DNA of 29,708 nt from JAQVSH01 sp964451605 (GCA_964451605.1 CAYVJA010000034.1:1-29708), one strand, 5' to 3'; positions 15,285-23,849 are shown, numbered from the stretch's first letter. Numbers and translations are program-made. Notes: generated by a model not told the origin, from the sequence alone.

Positions 15285-16778
15285 TTAAAACTGGAAGTAG
15301 ATAAAGGGCTGAATCTGGCTTGATTTTACCAGCATTACCAGCACAATCATGGCAACCACCACCATTCCCTGCAGCCAGAGAGGACGGGACGAGAAAAGGG
15401 ATTGTGCCCGCAAATCGAGCCTTACGGGCAGAAAGTGCAGAAAATAGCCAAGCAGCATCAACGAAAAAACTGCTTTGTAACCCATAAAAAGTTGCGGAAG
15501 CAGCGAGAGGTCAAAGGAACTCCCAATTTGTGAGAGTACCTCCAGGGCCGAACCGAACGATTTTGCGCGGAAGAATACCCAGCCTAAGCAGACCAGGTGG
15601 AAGGTTAAGAAGATACCGAAGAAACGGCGAAACCGACCCATCTCTGCACCCGTGGCCTTGAACGAAGGAAAGATGGCCATTACGCCTTTATGCAACGCAA
15701 GCGAAATACCGTGCAATGCCCCCCAGAAGACAAACTGTAAGGCTGCGCCATGCCAAAGTCCGCCTAACAGCATGGTGAGCATCAGATTGACATAGGTGCG
15801 TAATTTCCCTTTCCGGTTGCCGCCCAGCGAGATATAGAGGTAATCGCGCAGCCAGCTCGAAAGCGAAATATGCCATCGCCGCCAGAATTCGGTAATGGTG
15901 GCCGATTTATAGGGCGCATCAAAGTTGATATTGAAACGGAAACCGAGCAAGAGGGCAAGTCCGATAGCCATATCAGAGTAGCCCGAAAAGTCGCAATAGA
16001 TTTGCAGGGCATACCCATAAACACCCATCAAGTTTTCCAATCCGCTATACAACAAGGGATTATCAAATATCCTGTCGACAAAATTGATACTGATATAGTC
16101 GGATATTACCGCTTTCTTAAAGAGCCCCGACAGAATCAGAAANNNNNNNNNNCCTTCCCCTATCATCGCCCGGCTTACGAAATCGGGGCGATAAATCTGG
16201 GGCAGAAAGTCGCGGGCGCGTACAATGGGGCCTGCTACCAGTTGCGGGAAAAAGGAGACGTAAAAGAGATAATCAACCCATTGGCGTACCGGCTCAATCC
16301 GTTTGCGATAGATATCGAGCGTGTAACTCAACGACTGGAAAGTAAAAAAGGAGATACCTACCGGAAGGACTATGTTATACGGGGTAAACGATAGTTCGGC
16401 CCATTGGGCAACCATTCCGGCAAAAAAGTTGGTATACTTAAAGTAAGCCAGCAGACCCAGATTGATTACAATACTGGCCGTTATCCACCCTTTGCGCGCC
16501 CCCGTCGCGACGCTTCGGTGCATGGCCCTGCCAATCAGAAAATCGGAGGTAGCCACCAATAGCAAGAGAGAGACAAATAACCCGCAGGTCTTGTAGTAAA
16601 AAAAGAGCGAGAAAAGCGTGAGCCAGATTACCTTGGTGCGGTTGTGCCGCCTGATAAAGTGATAGATTACAATAAAGGCGGTAAAAAGAAACAGGAATAT
16701 GCCGCTGTTAAAAATCAGCGGAGCAGCCTCCTGATAGGCAAATTGCTGCCAGAAATCACTCCATTCTACTCTCCACAT
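15285..16778 (-). CDS. MBOAT-family O-acyltransferase (AlgI/PatA-like)
   Basis: This 497-codon polytopic inner-membrane protein moves acyl groups, usually acetyl, across the membrane to extracytoplasmic glycans. It shows PLIFNSGIFLFLF at the first membrane segment, the family blocks FFPQLVAGPIVRA and YCDFSGYSDMAIG, TEFWRRWHISLSSWLRDYL, and the catalytic histidine in GGLWHGAAL (codon at 15750-15752). Ten N at 16143-16152 interrupt the gene at GE-gap-FLILSGLFKKAV; the frame is kept. The start ATG at 16778 lies 23 bases inside the end of the upstream SGNH gene. With two SGNH partners in the same operon it probably O-acetylates peptidoglycan or a surface polysaccharide; the acceptor is unknown. 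Confidence 0.9.
   Translation of the reverse strand: MWRVEWSDFWQQFAYQEAAPLIFNSGIFLFLFTAFIVIYHFIRRHNRTKVIWLTLFSLFFYYKTCGLFVSLLLLVATSDFLIGRAMHRSVATGARKGWITASIVINLGLLAYFKYTNFFAGMVAQWAELSFTPYNIVLPVGISFFTFQSLSYTLDIYRKRIEPVRQWVDYLFYVSFFPQLVAGPIVRARDFLPQIYRPDFVSRAMIGEXXXXFLILSGLFKKAVISDYISINFVDRIFDNPLLYSGLENLMGVYGYALQIYCDFSGYSDMAIGLALLLGFRFNINFDAPYKSATITEFWRRWHISLSSWLRDYLYISLGGNRKGKLRTYVNLMLTMLLGGLWHGAALQFVFWGALHGISLALHKGVMAIFPSFKATGAEMGRFRRFFGIFLTFHLVCLGWVFFRAKSFGSALEVLSQIGSSFDLSLLPQLFMGYKAVFSLMLLGYFLHFLPVRLDLRAQSLFSSRPLWLQGMVVVAMIVLVMLVKSSQIQPFIYFQF
16143..16152. other. Assembly gap (10 N) inside the MBOAT gene
   Basis: Ten N. The frame is preserved across it, but family spacing from memory suggests only one to three residues are missing, so the length is probably a placeholder. 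Confidence 0.95.
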
Positions 16779-18105
16779 AGCGGTTGTATTGGGTCATCAG
16801 AGCATGATAGAGAAGATTTCCCTGTAACAGGTATCCTTCGCGGGTGGCATGCATTCTATCGGCACTTAACAGTTTTGCACCATACCAATTCTCCATGGTG
16901 TTTTCACCCCCTGCCGAAAAGAGATCCCACACCGCAAACCCCCTTTCCGAAGCGTAGGCCACCAGAATATCACGAACCTTCTGCATATTGGGATTGGGTC
17001 GATACTGTGCTCTGCGGTTTACCACATAGCGCTTTCCACAGGCCAGCGGAGTGGTAAGCAAAATGGGCACGCCGGGACAGGCCTTCTCAAGCTTACGGCA
17101 AAAATTGTCGAGGTAGTCGTAAAATACCTCCGGGGTAAAGCCCGTTCCGGAAGCCTCGTTGGTACCCAGCGATACAATCAGCAACCGGGGATCGAGCGCA
17201 GCTGCCTGTTCGAAATAGAGAGGTGTACGGGTAAAATCGACCATTCTGGCCCCGTTACTCCCGCTGTTGTGATACAAGATCCCCGATTTACCCGTCTCGA
17301 GCACCATGCCATACACAAAGAGAGAATCACGACCGGGTACCTTTTCGGCGGTAAGTCTGATCTGCGAGGTGGTATCGGGAAGGGAGAGCTGAAAAAGGGT
17401 GCGTGAAAGGCCCGAAGGACGAAAAAGGAAGGTGTCTCTCCCTACCACTCCCCGCCAAATTTTCAGATTGGGCGAACTAAAAACAGAAATCCGACTGAAA
17501 GCCTCATTCCCGCTCGAATTTTTCAACGACAAATCGAGTGCCACCCTTGTATTGAGGGTAAAGAGCAGATTCCCCCCCACCCCGGCCTGTAACCTCTCGG
17601 ACGAGCGAATCATACGTGAGGCTTTCCAAACATTGGCTGAGCTGATTGTATAGTCGGCAGGTTGATTGGTTTTGGCCAGCCTGAGCGGAACCACCAGTCC
17701 CCTTCCCGCGTTGCCGAAAAGGGCCTGTAGATGGGTCCGTAACGTACCTGAAAGGATATCGGGCTGGAGATGCGAATCGCCGATATGCAGTACGGGCAAC
17801 ACCTCTGTAGCCCCTAAGGTGCCCACTGCCAGATGACTAAGCGCTTCGAAGAAGGGGTTTAGCACCCCTGTACTGTCGGAAATACCATTATGCGAGAGCG
17901 AGAGGAAGGGATAGCGACTCAAAGAATCGGGGAAAAGTGCCACTGGAACGGGCTGCTCCAAACGAGCCGACCCTTTTGCCCGCTCCTCTTTTAAGCGCGA
18001 AAGGTTGCCATGAAGCGATCCCGGCAACAGGTTCAGCAGGAGCGAGAGAAGCAGAACGGGCAGGACAGGCGCCACCCTCCTTAGATTGTACAATACCCTA
18101 GTCAT
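16756..18105 (-). CDS. SGNH/GDSL-type periplasmic esterase or acetyltransferase-like protein
   Basis: A hydrophobic N-terminus (VAPVLPVLLLSLLLNLLP) is a signal or anchor, so the 449-residue protein is extracytoplasmic. SGNH motifs are present: LHIGDSHLQ with Ser111, NAGRGLV as a possible glycine block, VSLGTNEAS with the Asn block, and the C-terminal catalytic pair in SADRMHATREGYLLQG. The gene overlaps the upstream SGNH gene by 8 bases and the downstream MBOAT gene by 23, so translation is coupled. Proteins of this class beside a MBOAT transferase often pass the acetyl group to the glycan (as PatB does) or remove it; which applies is not decided by the sequence. Confidence 0.82.
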   Translation of the reverse strand: MTRVLYNLRRVAPVLPVLLLSLLLNLLPGSLHGNLSRLKEERAKGSARLEQPVPVALFPDSLSRYPFLSLSHNGISDSTGVLNPFFEALSHLAVGTLGATEVLPVLHIGDSHLQPDILSGTLRTHLQALFGNAGRGLVVPLRLAKTNQPADYTISSANVWKASRMIRSSERLQAGVGGNLLFTLNTRVALDLSLKNSSGNEAFSRISVFSSPNLKIWRGVVGRDTFLFRPSGLSRTLFQLSLPDTTSQIRLTAEKVPGRDSLFVYGMVLETGKSGILYHNSGSNGARMVDFTRTPLYFEQAAALDPRLLIVSLGTNEASGTGFTPEVFYDYLDNFCRKLEKACPGVPILLTTPLACGKRYVVNRRAQYRPNPNMQKVRDILVAYASERGFAVWDLFSAGGENTMENWYGAKLLSADRMHATREGYLLQGNLLYHALMTQYNRYVESRME

Positions 18106-19510
18106 TGTACAGGCTGTATTCGTTCATCAAAGCGGCAAAAAACTTCCGGGCCAGAACCCTGCCTCCCAAGGCGCTCATATGGGTATAGTCCTTGGCCGCC
18201 CAGGCCGGTTCTCTCTCTACATACCCTACCATACTGTTTTCGCCTCCCATGGCATCGTAGAGGCTCCAATGGGCAATTCCCGCCTCACGAGCCATTTTGC
18301 GCTGCAAGGCCACCATGGCCTGCACCTCAGGCATGGTCTGCATCTCTCCGTCAATCTTTGCACTGCGGTCGCCCATTCCCATCAACAGAATATCGGCTTC
18401 GGGGTAGAGACGTTTCAGATTGGCTATACTCTTCAACATACGCACCCGGTAATAGGAGTAATCGAGCACCCCTTCCGAAATCACATTCAAGCCATACTCC
18501 AACACCAACAGATCGACAGGAGCCAGACGGTTCCACTGGGCTGCCAGCGTGGGCGAAACGGATGCCAGCGAACCGCCCGAGGCGCCCCGTAAGGCATAAT
18601 TATCGACACTTACCCCCCTGGATGCATCGAAATGGAGGCCAAAAGCGGTAAACCCTTCGCACTGTTCGAACCGGAACGACAACTCCGAAACGGAGTCACC
18701 AAAGGAAAGCGCTTGTATTTCCGTAGAGGAAGGCGGCAGATAAGCCACCTCCGGAGCTCTGTTGACCGAGACCCAAATACGGGTATTTTTCTCATTCCTG
18801 AAGAAAAGACGGGCCGAATCGACAGCTCCCAATTGCTTATATCTGCCCGAAGGCAACTTATAACTGAGCAATGCCCCCTCTTCGGGCTGCGCATACTGAC
18901 CGCTCAACCCAATTTTGTACCACTCGGGCTGAGGTTCTGTATTGAGCACCGAGAAGGTTTGCCATCCCGAAAAGTCGTGAACCACCGTTTGACGGAACTT
19001 ATTCACAGGACTGGTGATATTCACAAAGCCTACACCGCGCCCGCCAAGCGAATCCTGCAGGAAATCACGTAACTCGGCAGTAAAAATATCGCCCTCGACA
19101 AACGAGTCACCCAAAAAGGCAATGCGTACTACCCGCTTCAAAGAGTCGCGGCCATGCAATGCAGTAAAAAAACGTTGTAGTGCACTACTGTCGGGTGAGT
19201 AATCTTCGATGGGAATCAAACCTGTACCGGATTGGCTCCCGGCACCCCTTCGCCTTTGGCGGTCACGCCTTCCGAACGGATTAACAGCCGAAGAGAGCGT
19301 GTCGGCCGACGAGGCTGCCAAAGGCATGGCCAAAGGCGATACGGTATGATTTGGAGCCGTAGTCTGTTTTTTAATGATATCCGAGTAGATGTTGCTTTTA
19401 CCCCCGCCGGGAAAACCCGGGAAGAACATCACCGCGGCCGAAATACCGCTCAGCAGAAAAAAAATCCACAACACCAATGGAGCAACACTATGTGCCTTAT
19501 TCTCTTCCAT
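18098..19510 (-). CDS. Membrane-anchored SGNH-type protein, first gene of the acylation operon
   Basis: The 470-residue product has one N-terminal membrane helix (about residues 11-31, LVLWIFFLLSGISAAVMFF) without a clear cleavage site, then a low-complexity stretch rich in Ser, Ala and Arg (about 50-100) and an SGNH domain. Motifs are AFLGDSFVEGD with Ser136, YALRGASGGSL, LEYGLNVIS as the Asn block, and AKDYTHMSALGG as the Asp-x-x-His pair. It is related in plan to the next gene but quite different in sequence, so the pair is not a recent duplication. It leads the three-gene operon and has a -7 element 20 bases upstream. A role in transferring or trimming O-acetyl groups in the envelope is inferred. 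Confidence 0.8.
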   Translation of the reverse strand: MEENKAHSVAPLVLWIFFLLSGISAAVMFFPGFPGGGKSNIYSDIIKKQTTAPNHTVSPLAMPLAASSADTLSSAVNPFGRRDRQRRRGAGSQSGTGLIPIEDYSPDSSALQRFFTALHGRDSLKRVVRIAFLGDSFVEGDIFTAELRDFLQDSLGGRGVGFVNITSPVNKFRQTVVHDFSGWQTFSVLNTEPQPEWYKIGLSGQYAQPEEGALLSYKLPSGRYKQLGAVDSARLFFRNEKNTRIWVSVNRAPEVAYLPPSSTEIQALSFGDSVSELSFRFEQCEGFTAFGLHFDASRGVSVDNYALRGASGGSLASVSPTLAAQWNRLAPVDLLVLEYGLNVISEGVLDYSYYRVRMLKSIANLKRLYPEADILLMGMGDRSAKIDGEMQTMPEVQAMVALQRKMAREAGIAHWSLYDAMGGENSMVGYVEREPAWAAKDYTHMSALGGRVLARKFFAALMNEYSLYND

Positions 19511-19529
19511 GCCTCTTCTTTAGCGGGCA

Positions 19530-19537
19530 CAAAAGTA
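19530..19537 (-). promoter_or_regulatory. Bacteroidetes -7 element for the SGNH-SGNH-MBOAT operon
   Basis: On the minus strand this reads TACTTTTG, a full match to TAnnTTTG, 19 bases before the ATG at 19510. A -33 TTG at the usual spacing is not seen. Confidence 0.5.
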
Positions 19538-19601
19538 CAATTTCCTCTTTACATAGGTGCTTTTTTCGGCCCAAAGAAGAACAAAAGTGATGGGAATTTG
19601 T

Positions 19602-19609
19602 TACCTTCA
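19602..19609 (+). promoter_or_regulatory. Possible -7 element before the small secreted protein gene
   Basis: TACCTTCA is a two-mismatch version of TAnnTTTG, 40 bases before the ATG at 19650. A short hairpin (AGCAAT, loop AAAC, ATTGCT; 19612-19627) follows it in the presumed leader. Confidence 0.3.
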
Positions 19610-19649
19610 TAAGCAATAAACATTGCTCCTTACTCTAATAACGGACAAT

Positions 19650-20054
19650 ATGAAAAAAAATCTTTCCCTACTATTGGTTTTTGCATTGGCCCTCCTTTTT
19701 ATGCCCGAAGCAGCTGCAAAAAAGTACACCTTCCCTGTTTCTACGATGGTTCCTGCTGCCATATCAACCCTCAAAACCTCGACCGACAATAACAAGAACA
19801 ACAAAATTGAATTTACTTCTCTGCATCTTGCATCGGCCGATCGTCTGCAGCCACAGAGGATAATCTATGTTCTCTGGGCCGAAACCAGTGAAGCCGGCAT
19901 AATCAATCTGGGTGCGGTAAAAGTCTCAAAGAAACTGAAGGGATCGCTCACTACCATTACCCCCTTTACCCCGGTAAGGGTATTCCTGACGGCCGAAGAT
20001 AACGCCAAAGTCATGGTTCCCGGTAATCAGGTGGTAATCAATACCTCGCTTTAA
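19650..20054 (+). CDS. Small secreted protein resembling the RskA anti-sigma C-terminal domain
   Basis: The 134-residue product starts with a signal peptide (MKKNLSLLLVFALALLFMP, then EAAAKK). The rest has a pattern seen in the extracytoplasmic domain of RskA-type anti-sigma factors: IIYVLWAETSEAGIINLGAV, then KGSLTTITPFTPVRVFLTAED and PGNQVVIN. There is no zinc-finger anti-sigma domain, no membrane helix apart from the signal, and no sigma factor gene nearby, so it is not an anti-sigma factor as such. An earlier in-frame ATG at 19623 precedes the signal peptide and is rejected. Its 3' end overlaps that of convergent nadD by 17 bases. Function unknown. Confidence 0.7.
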   Translation: MKKNLSLLLVFALALLFMPEAAAKKYTFPVSTMVPAAISTLKTSTDNNKNNKIEFTSLHLASADRLQPQRIIYVLWAETSEAGIINLGAVKVSKKLKGSLTTITPFTPVRVFLTAEDNAKVMVPGNQVVINTSL

Positions 20055-20646
20055 TCAGCGGCCACACCGGTTCCGGCACAAAACAACGTACATCGCGCTG
20101 TTCGGCCAGGCTCTTTCGGATAAATGTGGAGGAGATCTCTATTCGGGGTGCCTGAACCACAGTAGCATTGGCAATGGCCATTGAGTGAAGGCTCTCACCG
20201 AACGGTTCCGAATCGTGACGAGGATAGATATAGCGTTGGTATCGGGCAATAATCTCGTCGGCAGCTTTCCACAGCGAGAATTGCGCCAGTCCGTCGGAGC
20301 CCATTACCAACACAAACTCTCTGTCGGGGTATTGTTCTGTAAGGGCTTGTAACGTATCGATGGTATAGGATGGGCGGGGGAGGGAAAATTCCAGATCGCA
20401 CACCGCGAAAAAGGGAATACCCTCCACCGCTTTTTTTACCAGTTGCAGCCGGAACTGCTCATCCCAAAGATGAGTGGACGGTTTCAGGGGATTTTGCGGC
20501 GACACTACAAACCAAATCGCTTCCAGATCAGTATAGGCCACCATAAAATTGGCAATAGCCATATGTCCCAAATGGATAGGGCTGAACGAACCGAAAAAAA
20601 GGCCGGTTTTCTTCTTTGTATGAGGCGAACTCTCCTGCATTTCCAA
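20038..20646 (-). CDS. nadD: Nicotinate-nucleotide adenylyltransferase
   Basis: NadD joins ATP and nicotinate mononucleotide to make deamido-NAD+, an essential cytoplasmic step in NAD synthesis. The nucleotidyltransferase signature is GLFFGSFSPIHLGH (His25 and His28), followed by WFVVSPQNPLK, the FVLVMGSDGLAQF block, and the second ATP motif EISSTFIRKSL. The length of 202 is normal. Two ATGs, two codons apart (20646 and 20640), could start it. It is transcribed away from the S41 protease gene, with a -7 element at 20673-20680. Confidence 0.92.
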   Translation of the reverse strand: MEMQESSPHTKKKTGLFFGSFSPIHLGHMAIANFMVAYTDLEAIWFVVSPQNPLKPSTHLWDEQFRLQLVKKAVEGIPFFAVCDLEFSLPRPSYTIDTLQALTEQYPDREFVLVMGSDGLAQFSLWKAADEIIARYQRYIYPRHDSEPFGESLHSMAIANATVVQAPRIEISSTFIRKSLAEQRDVRCFVPEPVWPLIKARY

Positions 20647-20672
20647 ATAGCCGATGTATATGATTGTCTTTA

Positions 20673-20680
20673 CGAAGATA
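20673..20680 (-). promoter_or_regulatory. -7-like element for nadD
   Basis: On the minus strand this is TATCTTCG, one mismatch from TAnnTTTG, 26 bases before the first nadD ATG at 20646. Confidence 0.4.
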
Positions 20681-20705
20681 ATGAAATGATTCTATTGACT
20701 GCATT

Positions 20706-22190
20706 ATGAAGTGGTTCGTTCATCCTACCCCATACAGATTAGCCGGTTTGCTGCGAAACAGCCTGATTGTGACGGGAATTTCGTTCCTGTTGCTCTCGGC
20801 GGGGTGTGCCAAAAAGGAGGATTTTTCGCTCCCGGGCCCCGCCTCTATCAAAGAGAAAGGTATCAACAGCTGGATTTTAAACAATATGCGGTACTACTAC
20901 TACTGGAACACCCGCATTCCTCAAACTGTCGACACTACCCCTCCGCCTTCCCTGTTTTTCGATAACCTGTTGGTTCCGGAAGATCGGTTCTCGGTGATGA
21001 TAGAAAAAATTGAAGCTCCCCGCAGCCGGGAACTCTCCTTCGATGTGGGTATTACCGCCGATGACCCCGGATTTGAATATCGTTACATCTATATCAACAA
21101 CATCAATCGGATTGTAGGACAGGTACTGTATGTAAAAGAGGGTACCCCGGCCCGGAATGCCGGACTCAGGCGGGGCGACCTCTACTGGAAAGTTGACGAT
21201 TCTCCTCTTACCTATCTGAATTACTCCTCCCTCATTGAGAACCGGAGCAATACCTTTCGACTCACCCTGCTCAATCGCGAACAACTTGCTCAGGGGGTAC
21301 AGGCCGACGAAAAGCAGGTCACCATTTCGAAAGTAGCCTACCTGGAAGACAACCCCATTGCCTTCGATACCCTCTTTCGTTTCCCTACGGGCAATGCCGG
21401 TTATCTGGTTTACCACTTTTTTGCACCGGGAAACAGTACCGGCTCTACCCAATTCGACTCCCGGATGAATCAGATTTTCAGGAGTTTCCGGGAAGCCCGG
21501 ACGACCAGTATCATTCTCGATTTGCGCTATAACAGAGGAGGATATGAAAGCAGTGCCAGGCTACTCTCCTCTCTGATGGTACCCCATCTCACAGACCAGC
21601 TACTCTTTTCCAAGAAACAGTACAATAGCACCTACAGCGCCGACATCGCCCGCTACTACAGGGCTGACGGGCAGGGATATTTTCCGGAATACTTCCTTAC
21701 CCGTGCTAACGGAGCCGTACTGGAAAACCTGAACCAACCGGACCTCACACTCTATGTACTTACCTCCTCCGCTACCGCTTCGGCAGGCGAACTGCTCATT
21801 AACTCTTTGAAAGTTTACATGAATGTGGTGATTATTGGCGAAACCACTGTGGGAAAAAATATGGGTTCGATATCGCTTACGCAAGAGGATAACCCCGATA
21901 ATCCCTGGGAAATGCACCCTTTGGTGGTAAAGGTGTATAATGCCAGAGGCGAATCGAACTATTCCGGCGGATTTATTCCCGACGCTACTGTTTCGGAGAG
22001 CGTCCTGCTATACCGATACGGCGACAGTCGCGATCCTCTGCTATCGGAAGCACTGCAACGGATTTCGGGCACCGAACGCGCCACCTCTCTGCGAACAATT
22101 CCTTTCCAACCCCTCTCTTCGTCGATAACCCGAAAGGAGCCGCTGTTACGGGTCCAAAAACCGGCTATTTCCGGTAGAGACGACTTCTGA
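20706..22190 (+). CDS. S41-family (C-terminal processing peptidase-like) lipoprotein with PDZ domain
   Basis: This 494-residue envelope protease has a type II signal peptide with lipobox LSAGC (Cys34). A short N-terminal domain (GINSWILNNMRYYYYWN, RFSVMIE) precedes a PDZ-like region (KEGTPARNAGLRRGDL) and the S41 catalytic core: SIILDLRYNRGGYES, SSATASAGELL with nucleophile Ser359, and GETTVGKNMGS with Lys384. The 25-residue spacing of Ser and Lys matches the CtpA Ser/Lys dyad. This form, common in Bacteroidetes lipoproteins, is probably a periplasmic-side protease of unknown target. It overlaps the 3' end of the ABC-F gene by 26 bases in a convergent arrangement. Confidence 0.9.
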   Translation: MKWFVHPTPYRLAGLLRNSLIVTGISFLLLSAGCAKKEDFSLPGPASIKEKGINSWILNNMRYYYYWNTRIPQTVDTTPPPSLFFDNLLVPEDRFSVMIEKIEAPRSRELSFDVGITADDPGFEYRYIYINNINRIVGQVLYVKEGTPARNAGLRRGDLYWKVDDSPLTYLNYSSLIENRSNTFRLTLLNREQLAQGVQADEKQVTISKVAYLEDNPIAFDTLFRFPTGNAGYLVYHFFAPGNSTGSTQFDSRMNQIFRSFREARTTSIILDLRYNRGGYESSARLLSSLMVPHLTDQLLFSKKQYNSTYSADIARYYRADGQGYFPEYFLTRANGAVLENLNQPDLTLYVLTSSATASAGELLINSLKVYMNVVIIGETTVGKNMGSISLTQEDNPDNPWEMHPLVVKVYNARGESNYSGGFIPDATVSESVLLYRYGDSRDPLLSEALQRISGTERATSLRTIPFQPLSSSITRKEPLLRVQKPAISGRDDF

Positions 22191-23797
22191 CAACCTTCAA
22201 CTCTTCGTCCAGGATATAGTCGTCATAGTCCATCATCTTATCGATCATCCCATAAGGGCCAATCTCAATAATCCGGTTGCTGACCGTCTGAATGAATTCG
22301 TGGTCGTGCGAAGTGAAAAAGAGATTCCCCTTGAAGGCCGAAAGGGCATTGTTAAAGGCCTGAATCGACTCCAGATCCAGGTGATTCATAGGGGAATCGA
22401 GCACCATGGCGTTGGCATTCTTTAACATCATGCGCGAAATCATACAGCGCATCTTCTCGCCTCCCGAGAGTACGTTCACGCGCTTATAGACCTCCTCGCC
22501 CGAAAAGAGCATTTTGCCCAGATAGCCGCGCAGATAGAGTTCGCTGGTGTCGTCGGAGAATTGTCCGAGCCAGTCGAGCAGCGAAAGATCGGAGGTGAAG
22601 AAAGAGGAGTTGTCGAGCGGCAAATAGGCCGGAGTGATGGTGATTCCCCACTCGAACGTGCCGGAATCGGGTGTGTCGTTGCCCGAAATGATCTCGAAAA
22701 GGGCGGTAATGATGCGGGGATCGCGCGAAAGAAAGGCAATCTTGTCGCCCTTCATGGCTTCGAAGTGGATATTCTTCAGCAACAACTCGCCCTCAATCCG
22801 TTTCGAGATTCCCTTTACCTCCAGAATCTTATTTCCGGGCTCACGCTCGGGCGAAAAGAGAATTCCGGGATATTTTCGGGTAGAGGGCTGAATCTCCTCG
22901 TAATTAAGCTTTTCGAGCATCTTTTTGCGACTGGTGGTCTGCTTCGACTTCGAAACATTGGCACTAAACCTCCGGATAAACTCAAGGAGCTCCTTTTTAC
23001 GTTCCTCTGCCTTCTTGTTTTGGGTCATCTGCTGTTTCAGGGCCAGTTGGCTCGACTGATACCAAAAGCTGTAGTTACCCGAAAACAGGGCAATCCGGCT
23101 ATAATCGATATCTACGGTATGGGTAGAGACAGCATCCAGAAAGTGACGGTCGTGCGAAACCACCAGAACCGTATGTTCAAAGTTTGAGAGGTAATTCTCG
23201 AGCCAGAGAATGGTATNNNNNNNNNNNNNNNNNNNNNNNNNNNNNNNNNNNNNNNNNNNNNNNNNNNNNNNNNNCGGGTTTACCGAAGAGAGCCTGCGCC
23301 AAGAGTACCCGCACCTTGAGTTTACCGCTCAGGTCGGCCATCGAACTGTAATGCAATGAATCTTCGATACCCAGCCCTGAGAGAAGTGCTGCGGCTTCGT
23401 TCTCTGCGTTCCAGCCGTCTAACTCGGCAAAATGCGACTCCAGTTCCGAAACCCGGACTCCGTCTTCGTCCGAGAAGTCAGGTTTTGCATAGAGTTGCTC
23501 CTTCTCCTGCATAATAGCCCACAGCGGAGCATGCCCCTGAAGTACAGTGTCCATTACGGAAAAAGCATCGAAGGCAAAGTGATCCTGCTTCAACACCGAC
23601 AGCCGTTCGCCTGCTCCAAAGCTCACCGACCCTTTCGAAGGATCCATCTCGCCGCTTAAAATCCGCAGAAAAGTAGATTTTCCTGCCCCGTTGGCTCCGA
23701 TAATGCCATAACAGTTTCCGGGAGTAAATTTGAGATTTACCTCCGAGAACAGAACTCTTTTGCCAAATTGTAATTCGAGATTCGATACGGTAATCAT
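22165..23797 (-). CDS. ABC-F family ATPase with degenerate second nucleotide-binding domain, crossed by a gap
   Basis: ABC-F proteins have two fused ATPase domains, no membrane part, and mostly act on ribosomes. NBD1 shows Walker A GANGAGKST (residues 34-42) and a signature-like LSGKLKVRVLLAQALFG; its Walker B falls in the 58-N gap (23217-23274). After the gap ILWLENYL, SNFEHTVLVVSHDRHF and the linker rich in Lys/Glu (NKKAEERKKELLEFIRRF) follow. NBD2 has a good signature (LSGGEKMRCMISRMML) and H-loop (SHDHEF), but its Walker A is replaced by FLSRDPRIIT and its Walker B glutamate by serine (VLDSPMNHLD). The two parts are in different frames only because the N length is not exact; a gap divisible by three restores one gene. 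It starts at ATG 23797. Confidence 0.88.
23217..23274. other. Assembly gap (58 N) hiding NBD1 Walker B of the ABC-F gene
   Basis: Fifty-eight N. The flanking coding sequence requires a length divisible by three; the family pattern from memory suggests about 42 bases. Confidence 0.95.
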
Positions 23798-23818
23798 GTC
23801 TGTTTTGCCTTAGTATGC

Positions 23819-23838
23819 CCCCTTTTGGTGGAAAGGGG
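23819..23838. repeat. 7-bp inverted repeat upstream of the ABC-F gene
   Basis: CCCCTTT (23819-23825) and AAAGGGG (23832-23838) pair around a 6-base loop. It lies between the -7 element and the ABC-F start codon, near the expected transcription start, so it may be an operator or a leader hairpin. Confidence 0.4.
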
Positions 23839-23841
23839 CGG

Positions 23842-23849
23842 CAAAGGTA
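23842..23849 (-). promoter_or_regulatory. Bacteroidetes -7 element for the ABC-F gene
   Basis: On the minus strand this reads TACCTTTG, a full match to TAnnTTTG, 44 bases before the ATG at 23797. Confidence 0.55.
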
